Below, piece after piece: positions 8,108 through 16,396 of a stretch of 64,000 bases of DNA (the stretch's first letter is position 1; each line of letters begins with the position of its first letter). The DNA comes from Mucispirillum schaedleri ASF457 (GTDB lineage Bacteria > Chrysiogenota > Deferribacteres > Deferribacterales > Mucispirillaceae), in assembly GCF_000487995.2 (NCBI RefSeq), contig NZ_CP097562.1, forward strand, positions 741,001 to 805,000, in the 5' to 3' direction. The notes below the pieces were generated by a model. It was given only the letters and a program-made list of their open reading frames with translations. It was not told the DNA's origin and ran no database searches. The translations under genes were made by a program, and so were the position numbers.

Positions 8108-10732
8108 ATGATAAGATGTTTAAGTATTCCAGAAAATATTACTCCCTATTCTTTTATATATAATCTTGCATTGGAATATGATAAAAAAGATTATAATACC
8201 TGCCTTGTTCTTCCAACAGAAAGAAATCTTAGATATATGGCAAACTGCGATTTTAAATATATAGAGTCTTATGCAGTATCAAACTTTTTTGAAATAATAA
8301 TAGATACTGATAAAAAAATTATGCCAGTTGAACTTAGACCCTTTTATTTAAAAAAAGCAGTTAATAAGCTGACAAATGAAGAAATAACAGCAGTATTTAA
8401 AAGCGATAATAAAGAGTTTTTATCAAGTTTTATCCCTTTTGCTCAAAATACAAAAAATATATTTTCTTTTTTCAGAGAGCTTTTTGCGGAAATGGTAGAT
8501 GTAGAAAGCCTTGTAAATGCTTCTCAATATTCTGATTATGAAAAACAGATAAATATATTAAACCACTTATGGAGCATATATTTAGAAATAATACATAATG
8601 ACGGCTGGATAGATAAATATGAAACATATAAAAATATAAACTTAAATAACATTTTTATAGATAAATATGATAACTATATATTTTTAATAAGCGGATTTCT
8701 TACAAAATATGAACTTACTGTGCTGAAAAAAATAAGTGAAAATAAAAATGTTACAGCAGTATTTAACTATGCAGGACCAAAGCAGAGCCAGCATAAAGAA
8801 TATGAAGCATTTTTTGAAACAAAAACATTAAATGATAAAAATATGCCTTTGTTTTCAAATAATAATATGCAGATATTTTCTTGTGCATCAGATATTTCCC
8901 AAATAGAGCTTATTACAAAAAAATCTTTTGAGTTTAATATTAAGCATAACATTCCTTTTAACAGAATGGCAGTGATTATGCCAGATACAAGCTGTAAAAC
9001 TTACTTTATAAAACTTGATTACTATAATATATTTGATGTATCAGCAGGCAGAGATATTTCATCATGCAGTTTTATAAGTTTTATAAACAGCTTGATAGAA
9101 TTATATTCATCTTTTAAAAGCGGACTTATAGAAGTATCAAGCCTTATTCATATATTTTCTAATGATATGCTGCAAAAAGATAACGAAATGCAGCAATTTA
9201 TAAAAAATTTATATAAAATGCTTGAAAATAATAAACTTTATATGCAAAAAGATGATTTTTTAAATGAAAAAGTAATAAATGAATATTTAGCTTCTTTTTT
9301 AAATACATCAAACAATATTACTGTATTAGAATGTATTAATACATATAAAAAACTGCTTAATAATATTATACCTTTATTTCTGCTTGAAAAGGATATAATT
9401 ACAGAAACTCTGCTTTTACTTGATAGACTTGCAGTAATATATAAAAACATAAATGATTTGCTTTTATTTGAAGAAACTGCATATATTATAATGAATGAAA
9501 TAAACAGCCAGTCTATAGACCTGCCTAAAAAAGAAATAGCAGTAACGGGTATACTTGAAAGCAGAAATGTTGATTATGATGTGCTTTTTATACCATATAT
9601 GACAGAAGAACTTTTTCCGCCAAAAAATGTAAAGGATTTGTTTATTAATACAGAAATAAGAAACCAGTTAAAGCTGCCTACATTTATTGACAGAGAAAAT
9701 TTAATGAAAAACTACCTTTATCAACTTATGAGTAATGCAAAAGTAATAGTTATGTCGTATGCTGAAAATAATTCTGGTGCAAGAAGAAGCAGTTTCATAG
9801 AAGAGATTGTCATAAAAAACCACTTAACAGCACTAAAATATGCTCCAAGCACTATATCTTTAATACAGGAAGATAAATATTATTATCCAAAAGATACAGA
9901 AATAAGTATAGAAAAAACTGATAAAATAATAAGCTTTTTAAAAGATTTTTCTTATTCTGCATCAAATTTAAATATATATACTTCCTGCTCTCTAAGATTT
10001 TATCTGCAGTATGTGCTTAATATTAATGAAAAAACTGAGCCTGTTGCAAGCCTTGATAATAAAGTATTTGGAATAGTCATACACAATGTTTTTAAAAATC
10101 TTTTTGACAGGAAAATATCTGTTACAGACAACACTTATTTAGATAAGTTCCAAAGCGAATTTATTAAACAGATGAAAGATTATGATGCTTATTTATATAA
10201 TAATGTGGAACAGTTTATTGCATCAATTATATATAATAACATACCAAAAATCATAGCTGCTGAGCAAAACCATATAAAAAACGGATATGAAGAAAGCAAA
10301 AGAGAGTATAAAGTGCAGGTTAAATTTAATCAATTTAATATTAAAGGTATAATTGATAAAATAGAAAACTATAAGAATGATATTATAGTTACAGACTATA
10401 AATATAAAGATGATGATAAAATAAAGCCTGTTTTAAATAACAATTTTGAAAAAATAGATGATATTCAACTGCCATTATATGCTCTTTTGCTTGATAAAGA
10501 GATGAAAAAACTGCCTTCTGATTTATTTTATTTAAGTATAAAAGAAAAGTTTGAATACAAGCAGGGCTTTGACATAAGTTTTTATAGTGACTTTAAAGAC
10601 TATTTAGCTGGCATATTAAGTGATATAATTAATATTTCTAAACCTTTTGAGCAGACAAAAGAATATAAACACTGTGATTACTGCCCTTATAATACTGTGT
10701 GTGGGAGGGAAAATGGCTTCTTCTCTAAATAA
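8108..10732 (+). CDS. AddB-like PD-(D/E)XK nuclease subunit of a recombination helicase-nuclease
   Basis: 874 residues. The N-terminal region has a superfamily-1-like layout but no Walker A (the equivalent segment reads CLVLPTERNLRYM), as in diverged AddB proteins. The C-terminal nuclease domain is recognisable from IKGIIDKIE..IVTDYKYKD (Asp and D-Y-K). One Cys in YTSCSLRFYLQYVL and three in HCDYCPYNTVCG match the spacing of the 4Fe-4S staple in AddB-type nucleases. The gene overlaps the downstream helicase by 20 bases, so the pair is translationally coupled. Inferred role: with the helicase, processing of double-strand DNA ends for RecA loading. Confidence 0.85.
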   Translation: MIRCLSIPENITPYSFIYNLALEYDKKDYNTCLVLPTERNLRYMANCDFKYIESYAVSNFFEIIIDTDKKIMPVELRPFYLKKAVNKLTNEEITAVFKSDNKEFLSSFIPFAQNTKNIFSFFRELFAEMVDVESLVNASQYSDYEKQINILNHLWSIYLEIIHNDGWIDKYETYKNINLNNIFIDKYDNYIFLISGFLTKYELTVLKKISENKNVTAVFNYAGPKQSQHKEYEAFFETKTLNDKNMPLFSNNNMQIFSCASDISQIELITKKSFEFNIKHNIPFNRMAVIMPDTSCKTYFIKLDYYNIFDVSAGRDISSCSFISFINSLIELYSSFKSGLIEVSSLIHIFSNDMLQKDNEMQQFIKNLYKMLENNKLYMQKDDFLNEKVINEYLASFLNTSNNITVLECINTYKKLLNNIIPLFLLEKDIITETLLLLDRLAVIYKNINDLLLFEETAYIIMNEINSQSIDLPKKEIAVTGILESRNVDYDVLFIPYMTEELFPPKNVKDLFINTEIRNQLKLPTFIDRENLMKNYLYQLMSNAKVIVMSYAENNSGARRSSFIEEIVIKNHLTALKYAPSTISLIQEDKYYYPKDTEISIEKTDKIISFLKDFSYSASNLNIYTSCSLRFYLQYVLNINEKTEPVASLDNKVFGIVIHNVFKNLFDRKISVTDNTYLDKFQSEFIKQMKDYDAYLYNNVEQFIASIIYNNIPKIIAAEQNHIKNGYEESKREYKVQVKFNQFNIKGIIDKIENYKNDIIVTDYKYKDDDKIKPVLNNNFEKIDDIQLPLYALLLDKEMKKLPSDLFYLSIKEKFEYKQGFDISFYSDFKDYLAGILSDIINISKPFEQTKEYKHCDYCPYNTVCGRENGFFSK

Positions 10733-13700
10733 ATATAATAATCTTGCATTAGAAGCATCAGCAGGCACAGGCAAAACTTTTCAGCTTGCAATGCGTGTTG
10801 CTGGTATGCTTTTAACTGGTGCTGCCCCAAAAGATATTTTATGCCTTACTTTTACTAGAAAAGCAACAGCTGAAATGAAAGAGCGTATTATAAAATTTAT
10901 TAACGGCTTTGCAGAAGGAACATCAGATACAAGTGAATATGAATTTATAGCTCCACTTATGAAAAAATATGCAGAGAAACTTCAAAGACCTTTTGATGAT
11001 AACTTTATAAAAGAAAAAGCAGTAACTGCCAGAGATAATCTATTCAGTCATTTTTCTGAATTAAATATAAAAACGATAGATGCTTTTAATAATACTATTT
11101 TAAGAATATTCCCTTTTGAAGCAGGTTTCCGCCCAGATTTTGGTGTGCATTGCGACGAAGAAACAGCCCAAATTAAAAGAACTGCTTTTTATCAGCTTGT
11201 TTCAGAAATGCTTGCAGATAATAAATGGAAACAAATACTTGATAATATTTATCCTGTTTTAGGTGTGCAGACAGTTTCTCTTATTTCCACACTGCAAAAA
11301 TATGCAGAATATGTGGCAGATAATATACTTAAACTTGAAAGTGCAGTAAAAAATGCACCTAGTCTTGATAATATAATAGAAATGCTTTCAAAAGCAGTAA
11401 CAATGCAGCAGAAAATACCAGAATTATGCCAAAAATTTAAAAAAACATTTGAAAATGATAATCTTAGTGTCAGGCAGGCAAATGCTGTTGAAAAACTTGA
11501 TTACAAAAAAATTCAAGATATATCAGATATACCTTTTTTTAAAAATACATTAGATGAAGCACCTAATTTCAAAAAATATGAGTTCAGCCAAAAACAGTAT
11601 AATCTGCATGAAAATATATTTAATAAACTGCAGGAATACTGGCTTTTATATGGAGATATTATTACAAGCCTTTCTTTAAACCTTGGTAAGCTTCTTAATA
11701 ATAAAATGGATATTTTAAAGAAAGAGAAGAATATGCTTACATACAGCGATATAAGCAATGCAGTATATTATATGCTTGCAGCAGATAACTCTAAAATAGA
11801 TAAAGATTACCTTTATTTCAGGCTTGATGGCAGAATAAACCATTTATTAATAGATGAGTTTCAAGATACATCTATATCCCAATGGCTTACATTAAAACCA
11901 CTAGCAGAAGAAGCAATGGCAGGATTAGGACAGCATGATAAAGTTGGCAGTTTTTTCTATGTTGGAGACCCAAAACAAAATATTTATCGTTTTCGTGGCG
12001 GCAGTTCTTCCCTTTTCAGACTGCTTTTACAAGAATATAAAGATAAACTTTCATCTAAAACACTTGATACAAACTATAGAAGCGGCAAAAATATTATAGA
12101 TATAGTAAATAAAATATCAAATGAAATATATAAACAGTATGGTGAAAATTTTGCAATTTTTAATATTGACCAAAAAGCATATAAAGAAAATGGTGATGGT
12201 TATGTGGAAATAACACATAAAATGGATAAGCAGGATAAAGAAGAAGATGCTTATTATTTAACATACTGTCTTGATAAAATAAATATATGTATAGAAAACG
12301 GATTTCAGTATAAGGATATTGCAATACTTACAGTTTCTAATAACCATGGGAAAGATATTATTGATTATCTTGAAAATAATAATATACCTGTGCAGGCAGA
12401 AACATCTGCAAACTTAACAAGCTCCCCTGTTTTTAATATTATTATGGCATTAGCTGAATTTATAGAAACAGATGATGATTATGCCTTTTTTAGATTTTTA
12501 TACACAAGCCCAAAAGCAGCACATAATAATATTATGCAGGATAAAGGCTTATTCATAAATGAAAAAAATAAAATAAAAAATATGCTTAATAATATAGAAG
12601 GGCTTTCCATATTTGATAAACTGCTCTATCTTTCAAATAAACTTGATTTACAAAGCAGGTTTAGTTCAAGTCCTGATTACTATGTATGTTTTGATATTAT
12701 ATCAAAAACAGCAGCCAATGAAACAAATATTGCTGATTTTAAAGAAACAGTTTTTAAATCAGCATCAAGCGAGCAGGCTCTTTCTGCTGCACAAAAAAAT
12801 GCAGTTACAGTTATGACTATCCATAAATCAAAAGGACTGCAGTTTAATGTTGTTATTCTTCCTAACTTATCAAGAGATATAACAGTTAATGCAAAAAATT
12901 CACCACTATTTATTGCTGATAATAATGTTTTTGGAGATTCTAAACTGTGCTGTGTATATTCTAAAAAACAATATCCATATATTTCTGGAACAAAAGCAGA
13001 AGAATATATGAAAAATGAAAATATGCTTACACTGCAGGACAGTGTTAATATGCTGTATGTTGCAATGACAAGGGCGGAAAAAGCACTTTTTATAAATGCT
13101 GAAATGCCAAAAGATATGCCATTAAAAATATCACATATTGCAGGGCTTTGTTTTCCTGAAAAAGTGCAGCAGGGTATACTTAAAGCAGAAATAAACAAAG
13201 AAAAAGAACAAGTAAAAAGCATAAATATTGAAATAAATATAAACAAACAAAAAGAATTGATTGATACAAAAGCATTTTACAGCAGAAAAGAAGATATTAC
13301 TTTTAATTATTTATCTGCTCTTGCTGGTGAGTGCCTGCATGCGGGTCTTTTTATGCTTGAATATGGCAGGGAAGAAACCATCTCAATAGCAGAAAAATGT
13401 ATGTATGCTAAATATGGCTCTGCACTGGATGATAAAACATTTGCTGATATAAAAAAATATATTCTTACAGTTTATAACAATACCCAGTGGCAGCAGCTTT
13501 TTAATGGAAGAGTGTTTAAAGAACGCCGCATTGGTAAAGATAACAACCTTTATTCTGTAGATATTTATAGTGAAATGGAAGATAAACTTGTTATTATGGA
13601 TTATAAAACTGGTGCATTAAATGACAAAATATTAGATGAATATAAAAAACAGCTTTTCACATATAAAGAAATACTAAAAAAGCTTTATAATAAAAAAACA

Positions 13701-13745
13701 GAATGCTGCATTTTCCATATAGAAAAAGGAATTTTTACTTTTTAG
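10713..13745 (+). CDS. AddA-like UvrD/RecB-family helicase-nuclease
   Basis: 1010 residues from the ATG at 10713, preceded by GGGAGGGA; an in-frame extension upstream lies inside addB and is less likely. SF1 helicase motifs in order: ASAGTGKT (Walker A, ~16-22), TFTRKATAEMKERI (Ia), LLIDEFQDTS (II), GDPKQNIYRFRGG (III), LDTNYRSG (IV), TIHKSKGLQFNVVILPN (V) and VAMTRAEKALFI (VI). The C-terminal RecB-type nuclease carries VDIYSEM..LVIMDYKTG. Shorter than Bacillus AddA (~1230), closer to the compact epsilonproteobacterial versions. Role: ATP-driven unwinding and nuclease processing of broken DNA ends with the AddB-like partner. No terminator is seen before the repeat region. Confidence 0.92.
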   Translation: MASSLNKYNNLALEASAGTGKTFQLAMRVAGMLLTGAAPKDILCLTFTRKATAEMKERIIKFINGFAEGTSDTSEYEFIAPLMKKYAEKLQRPFDDNFIKEKAVTARDNLFSHFSELNIKTIDAFNNTILRIFPFEAGFRPDFGVHCDEETAQIKRTAFYQLVSEMLADNKWKQILDNIYPVLGVQTVSLISTLQKYAEYVADNILKLESAVKNAPSLDNIIEMLSKAVTMQQKIPELCQKFKKTFENDNLSVRQANAVEKLDYKKIQDISDIPFFKNTLDEAPNFKKYEFSQKQYNLHENIFNKLQEYWLLYGDIITSLSLNLGKLLNNKMDILKKEKNMLTYSDISNAVYYMLAADNSKIDKDYLYFRLDGRINHLLIDEFQDTSISQWLTLKPLAEEAMAGLGQHDKVGSFFYVGDPKQNIYRFRGGSSSLFRLLLQEYKDKLSSKTLDTNYRSGKNIIDIVNKISNEIYKQYGENFAIFNIDQKAYKENGDGYVEITHKMDKQDKEEDAYYLTYCLDKINICIENGFQYKDIAILTVSNNHGKDIIDYLENNNIPVQAETSANLTSSPVFNIIMALAEFIETDDDYAFFRFLYTSPKAAHNNIMQDKGLFINEKNKIKNMLNNIEGLSIFDKLLYLSNKLDLQSRFSSSPDYYVCFDIISKTAANETNIADFKETVFKSASSEQALSAAQKNAVTVMTIHKSKGLQFNVVILPNLSRDITVNAKNSPLFIADNNVFGDSKLCCVYSKKQYPYISGTKAEEYMKNENMLTLQDSVNMLYVAMTRAEKALFINAEMPKDMPLKISHIAGLCFPEKVQQGILKAEINKEKEQVKSINIEININKQKELIDTKAFYSRKEDITFNYLSALAGECLHAGLFMLEYGREETISIAEKCMYAKYGSALDDKTFADIKKYILTVYNNTQWQQLFNGRVFKERRIGKDNNLYSVDIYSEMEDKLVIMDYKTGALNDKILDEYKKQLFTYKEILKKLYNKKTECCIFHIEKGIFTF

Positions 13746-13760
13746 TATTTTTGAGTATCA

Positions 13761-13880
13761 GTCATTTTGAGCCTGATTTTTACAGGCGAAAAATCTATAA
13801 TTATATATTTCAGCAGTGCATAATATATTAAAAGTATCTTATTTTTAGATACTTCGCTTATAAATCAAGCTCAGTAAGAC
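13761..13880 (+). repeat. dispersed intergenic repeat, module B plus module A
   Basis: Begins GTCATTTTGAGCCTGA.. and runs through ..GGCGAAAAATCTA.., a CAGCAGTGCATAATATATT segment and ..AGATACTTCGC..AGCTCAGTAAGAC. The same order of blocks recurs near 49.8 and 52.3 kb, and reversed near 38.7 kb. A related but more diverged sequence (GTCTTCCTGAGTGAG..GCGAGCGAAGGAACT) follows at about 13974-14012. The whole spacer 13746-14562 contains these repeats and the tandem array, and no gene that I can support. Confidence 0.85.
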
Positions 13881-14033
13881 ATAAGTTGAAGTGTATGAGT
13901 GCTTTACTTAACTTTGTATATTTTTAATGAAGTAAAATTTTTATGCTGCATACATTTTTGAAATACTAAAATATGTCTTCCTGAGTGAGTATATGCGAGC
14001 GAAGGAACTATTAAGATTATAGATTACTATTAT

Positions 14034-14412
14034 AGATACTTCGCCTTTCAGGCTCAGGATGAGCCGTCTTTAGTGAGCGATAGGCGAACTTGTTTCGGCA
14101 GAGCGTGATTTAAAAAATACAGGGATGTATTTTTTAATAAAAGATAAATTTAGATACTTCGCCTTTCAGGCTCAGGATGAGCCATCTTTAGTGAGCGATA
14201 GGCGAACTTGTTTCGGCAGAGCGTGATTTAAAAAATACAGGGATGTATTTTTTAATAAAAGATAAATTTAGATACTTCGCCTTTCAGGCTCAGGATGAGC
14301 CGTTTTAGTGAGCGATAGGCGAACTTGTTTCGGCAGAGCGTGATTTAAAAAATACAGGGATGTATTTTTTAATAAAAGATAAATTTAGATACTTCGCCTT
14401 TCAGGCTCAGCA
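14034..14412 (+). repeat. tandem array of three ~118-bp repeat units
   Basis: Units start at 14034, 14152 and 14270, with a truncated fourth start at 14387; periods 118, 118 and 117 bp. Units are nearly identical (differences such as GCCGTC/GCCATC, and one base lost in unit 3). Each unit holds the module A core, a GGCTCA/TGAGCC hairpin, a CGAA/TTCG hairpin, and a 12-bp A+T hairpin TTAAAAAATACA-GGGA-TGTATTTTTTAA (first at 14110-14137). No open reading frame spans the units convincingly. Confidence 0.93.
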
Positions 14413-14562
14413 AAACATAGTAGTAGAATTTACCAAAAAATATATGTATAAATAAAAAATAATAGTTTTCAATCATAAAATACCCTATTTTCACTTTTGC
14501 ACTTATCAAGGAAAAGTAAAATTTTACTTGATTTTTCATATTAATATATTCATATTATATCT

Positions 14563-15291
14563 ATGAAAAAATTAAATTTTGTATTAATTGCTGCTGTATG
14601 GTTTAGCTGTGTTTCATATTCATTTGCAGAAACTGCTGATATAGAAATAGAAAATGTGCAGATACAGAAGATAAACAAAAACTTAATCTATCATTTACCC
14701 CCCCCCATCTCTTATGATACAGCATCCAGCAGTGCTGTTAAATATAATTTATATAAATTTAAAGAAAAAAATGACCTGCTTGATTATATATCTAACCCAT
14801 ATATATCTGAATTAAGCAAAACTTTTGATAAAGAAAGCCTGTATACTTATGCTCTTACTTATCACAGTAATATTGCAGAATACGATGTTACTGCATCCCC
14901 TGTAAAAAAATACAGTGCAGGTATTACTACCTTTTCACTTAAAAGTATGAATATATTTTCTACCAGTGATTATGATTCTGCCATTAATGATTCCATATAC
15001 AGTTTTATAATAAGCTCAGTTTTAGGGTTTACTACAAAAGATTTAATTGGCTTAAATATTTGGAGTGGCACAAATAATGACGGTGTTTCAGGCTTTCAGG
15101 CAACTATCCGCCCTTTTAAAAACCTGCATGCAGCCTATTCTTATTTAACAGACCAAAAATATAATAGAAGTATTATTAAACTAAACTATGGATATAAAAA
15201 ATACAGTAATCTTGCCTTTAAAACTATGAATACTTTTAATGACCACCACATAAACACTACTATTGGTATTGAGTGGCAGTTTTATTTCTAG
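14563..15291 (+). CDS. predicted outer-membrane beta-barrel-like protein with a poly-C tract
   Basis: 242 residues with a signal peptide (MKKLNFVLIAAVWFSCVSYSFA|E). The C-terminal half alternates polar and aromatic residues in strand-like stretches (NLHAAYSYL, IIKLNYGYKKYSNLAFK, INTTIGIEWQFYF) and ends in phenylalanine, the usual last residue of outer-membrane barrels. No named family recognised. Nine consecutive Cs at 14698-14706 encode Pro-Pro-Pro at residues 46-48, in an otherwise A+T-rich gene; slippage there would cut the protein to a short peptide. The stop shares the bases CTAG with the stop of the convergent downstream gene. Outer-membrane location is inferred. Confidence 0.72.
   Translation: MKKLNFVLIAAVWFSCVSYSFAETADIEIENVQIQKINKNLIYHLPPPISYDTASSSAVKYNLYKFKEKNDLLDYISNPYISELSKTFDKESLYTYALTYHSNIAEYDVTASPVKKYSAGITTFSLKSMNIFSTSDYDSAINDSIYSFIISSVLGFTTKDLIGLNIWSGTNNDGVSGFQATIRPFKNLHAAYSYLTDQKYNRSIIKLNYGYKKYSNLAFKTMNTFNDHHINTTIGIEWQFYF
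14698..14706 (+). repeat. C9 homopolymer inside an exported-protein gene
   Basis: Nine Cs in a row in frame, coding three prolines shortly after the signal peptide. Long G/C runs in A+T-rich genomes are well-known phase-variation switches in surface-protein genes (for example in Campylobacter). Confidence 0.9.
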
Positions 15292-15812
15292 CCTTTTAAT
15301 TCAAGCCTTTCAAACATTGATTTTATCTGCTTATGGTTTACTATTTTATATGCAATTATCCCCATTAGTATGCCTGTAATAACAGCAGAAAGCAGCAATA
15401 TTCCAGCAATATTTGTATAAATAAGCCCTTTTACATAAAAAATGCTTACAACTGCAAGCTGTGTGATTATATGAAAAACTGCACCAATTACACTGATAGT
15501 TATAATACTTAATTTGTTTTTAAAATAATGATAATTTACAGACATAGCAGCAAATGAAACAAATACAGCAGGCACACTTAAAGACATTTTAAATATAATA
15601 TTGGCAGATAATACTGGCACAATTAAAGCCTTTAAAAAAGATACCTGAAAAGCATATTTACTGCCTGCAAGATACAGCATAATAATAATAGGAACATTAG
15701 CAAGCCCTAATCGGATTGCAGGCACTGGAGTAGGGATAAAATTTTCAATAACACCTAAAATTATACTGCATGAAGCCATAAGCCCCGTTAATATATATAT
15801 ATTTATTTTCAT
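15288..15812 (-). CDS. Gx-transporter / heptaprenyl-diphosphate-synthase component I-like membrane protein
   Basis: 174 residues, almost all hydrophobic, with five to six membrane segments. The segment PTPVPAIRLGLANVPIIIMLYLAG is the hallmark of this family (Pfam Hpre_diP_synt_I), whose members sit next to NusG-II-domain proteins and often FMN-transfer enzymes. True function is uncertain: they were once called synthase subunits but resemble ECF-type substrate-binding components. It overlaps the NusG-II gene upstream by 4 bases, so the two are co-translated. The stop codon overlaps that of the convergent gene. Confidence 0.85.
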   Translation of the reverse strand: MKINIYILTGLMASCSIILGVIENFIPTPVPAIRLGLANVPIIIMLYLAGSKYAFQVSFLKALIVPVLSANIIFKMSLSVPAVFVSFAAMSVNYHYFKNKLSIITISVIGAVFHIITQLAVVSIFYVKGLIYTNIAGILLLSAVITGILMGIIAYKIVNHKQIKSMFERLELKG

Positions 15813-16186
15813 TTCTGAGTAATATCCTTATCTGAACAGTCAATAATAACAGCAACCCTGTTTGGAGCACATATTATAGTATCGCCGCAGTTTTCTATCC
15901 ATGAAGTATTTACACATATCTGGTTTGCACAGTCTGAATGTAATGCCTTTACTCTGCCACCAGCAATTTCAAACTCCATACCTTTATATACACTATGCTC
16001 GTTGCCAAAAACATCTTTAACTTTCCCAAAAAGATTAAAATATCCGTCTTTATATGGTATATAAAAGCTTTCATTTTCTACAACAAGCATTAATTTTTTT
16101 GCTGAATAACTATAAGGCTTAAAAATAAAAACAATAGATAATATAATGAAAAATAAAATAATAATTACATCAATTTTACGAAACAT
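15809..16186 (-). CDS. NusG domain II-containing protein
   Basis: 125 residues: one N-terminal membrane anchor (VIIILFFIILSIVFIF), then a small beta-barrel domain of the NusG_II type (FGKVKDVFGNEHSVYKGMEFEIAGGRVKALHSDCANQICVNTSWIENCGDTIICAPNRVAVII). The pattern SDCANQIC..IICAPN, with three cysteines, is typical of these proteins; it is not the transcription factor NusG. It is exposed outside the cytoplasmic membrane if the anchor is uncleaved. It is the first gene of a two-gene operon with the Gx-type membrane protein, a pairing seen in many bacteria. The molecular role is not established. Confidence 0.85.
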   Translation of the reverse strand: MFRKIDVIIILFFIILSIVFIFKPYSYSAKKLMLVVENESFYIPYKDGYFNLFGKVKDVFGNEHSVYKGMEFEIAGGRVKALHSDCANQICVNTSWIENCGDTIICAPNRVAVIIDCSDKDITQK

Positions 16187-16293
16187 ATATAACCGTCCAC
16201 GGATAAGACTATATTATAATATAGAAAAAGTCAAGTTTGGACTTATATAAAAAAAGTTAGACAAAAACCATATAAGCATCTTATAAAGTAAAT

Positions 16294-16374
16294 AAAGACG
16301 GCTCGTCCTAAGCCTGCTTCCATGTCATATATATAATTTAGATTTTTCGCCTGTAAAATCAGGCTCAAAATGAC
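16294..16374 (-). repeat. dispersed intergenic repeat, reversed copy
   Basis: Read on the minus strand: GTCATTTTGAGCCTGATTTT..GGCGAAAAATCTAAATTATAT, then a GGCTT-AGGAC-GAGCC hairpin (16300-16314) with one G-T wobble pair. It lies directly downstream of the HD-GYP gene. Confidence 0.8.
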
Positions 16375-16396
16375 TGTAATACAAATTATTATCAAG

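Noticed and set aside
12680-13246. 188-codon open frame on the minus strand
   Set aside because: Antisense to the AddA-like helicase gene, whose motifs are unambiguous there.
14034-14412. Tandem units considered as a CRISPR array
   Set aside because: Period is 118 bp with no short repeat/variable spacer pattern; the whole unit is conserved, and no cas gene is in the window.
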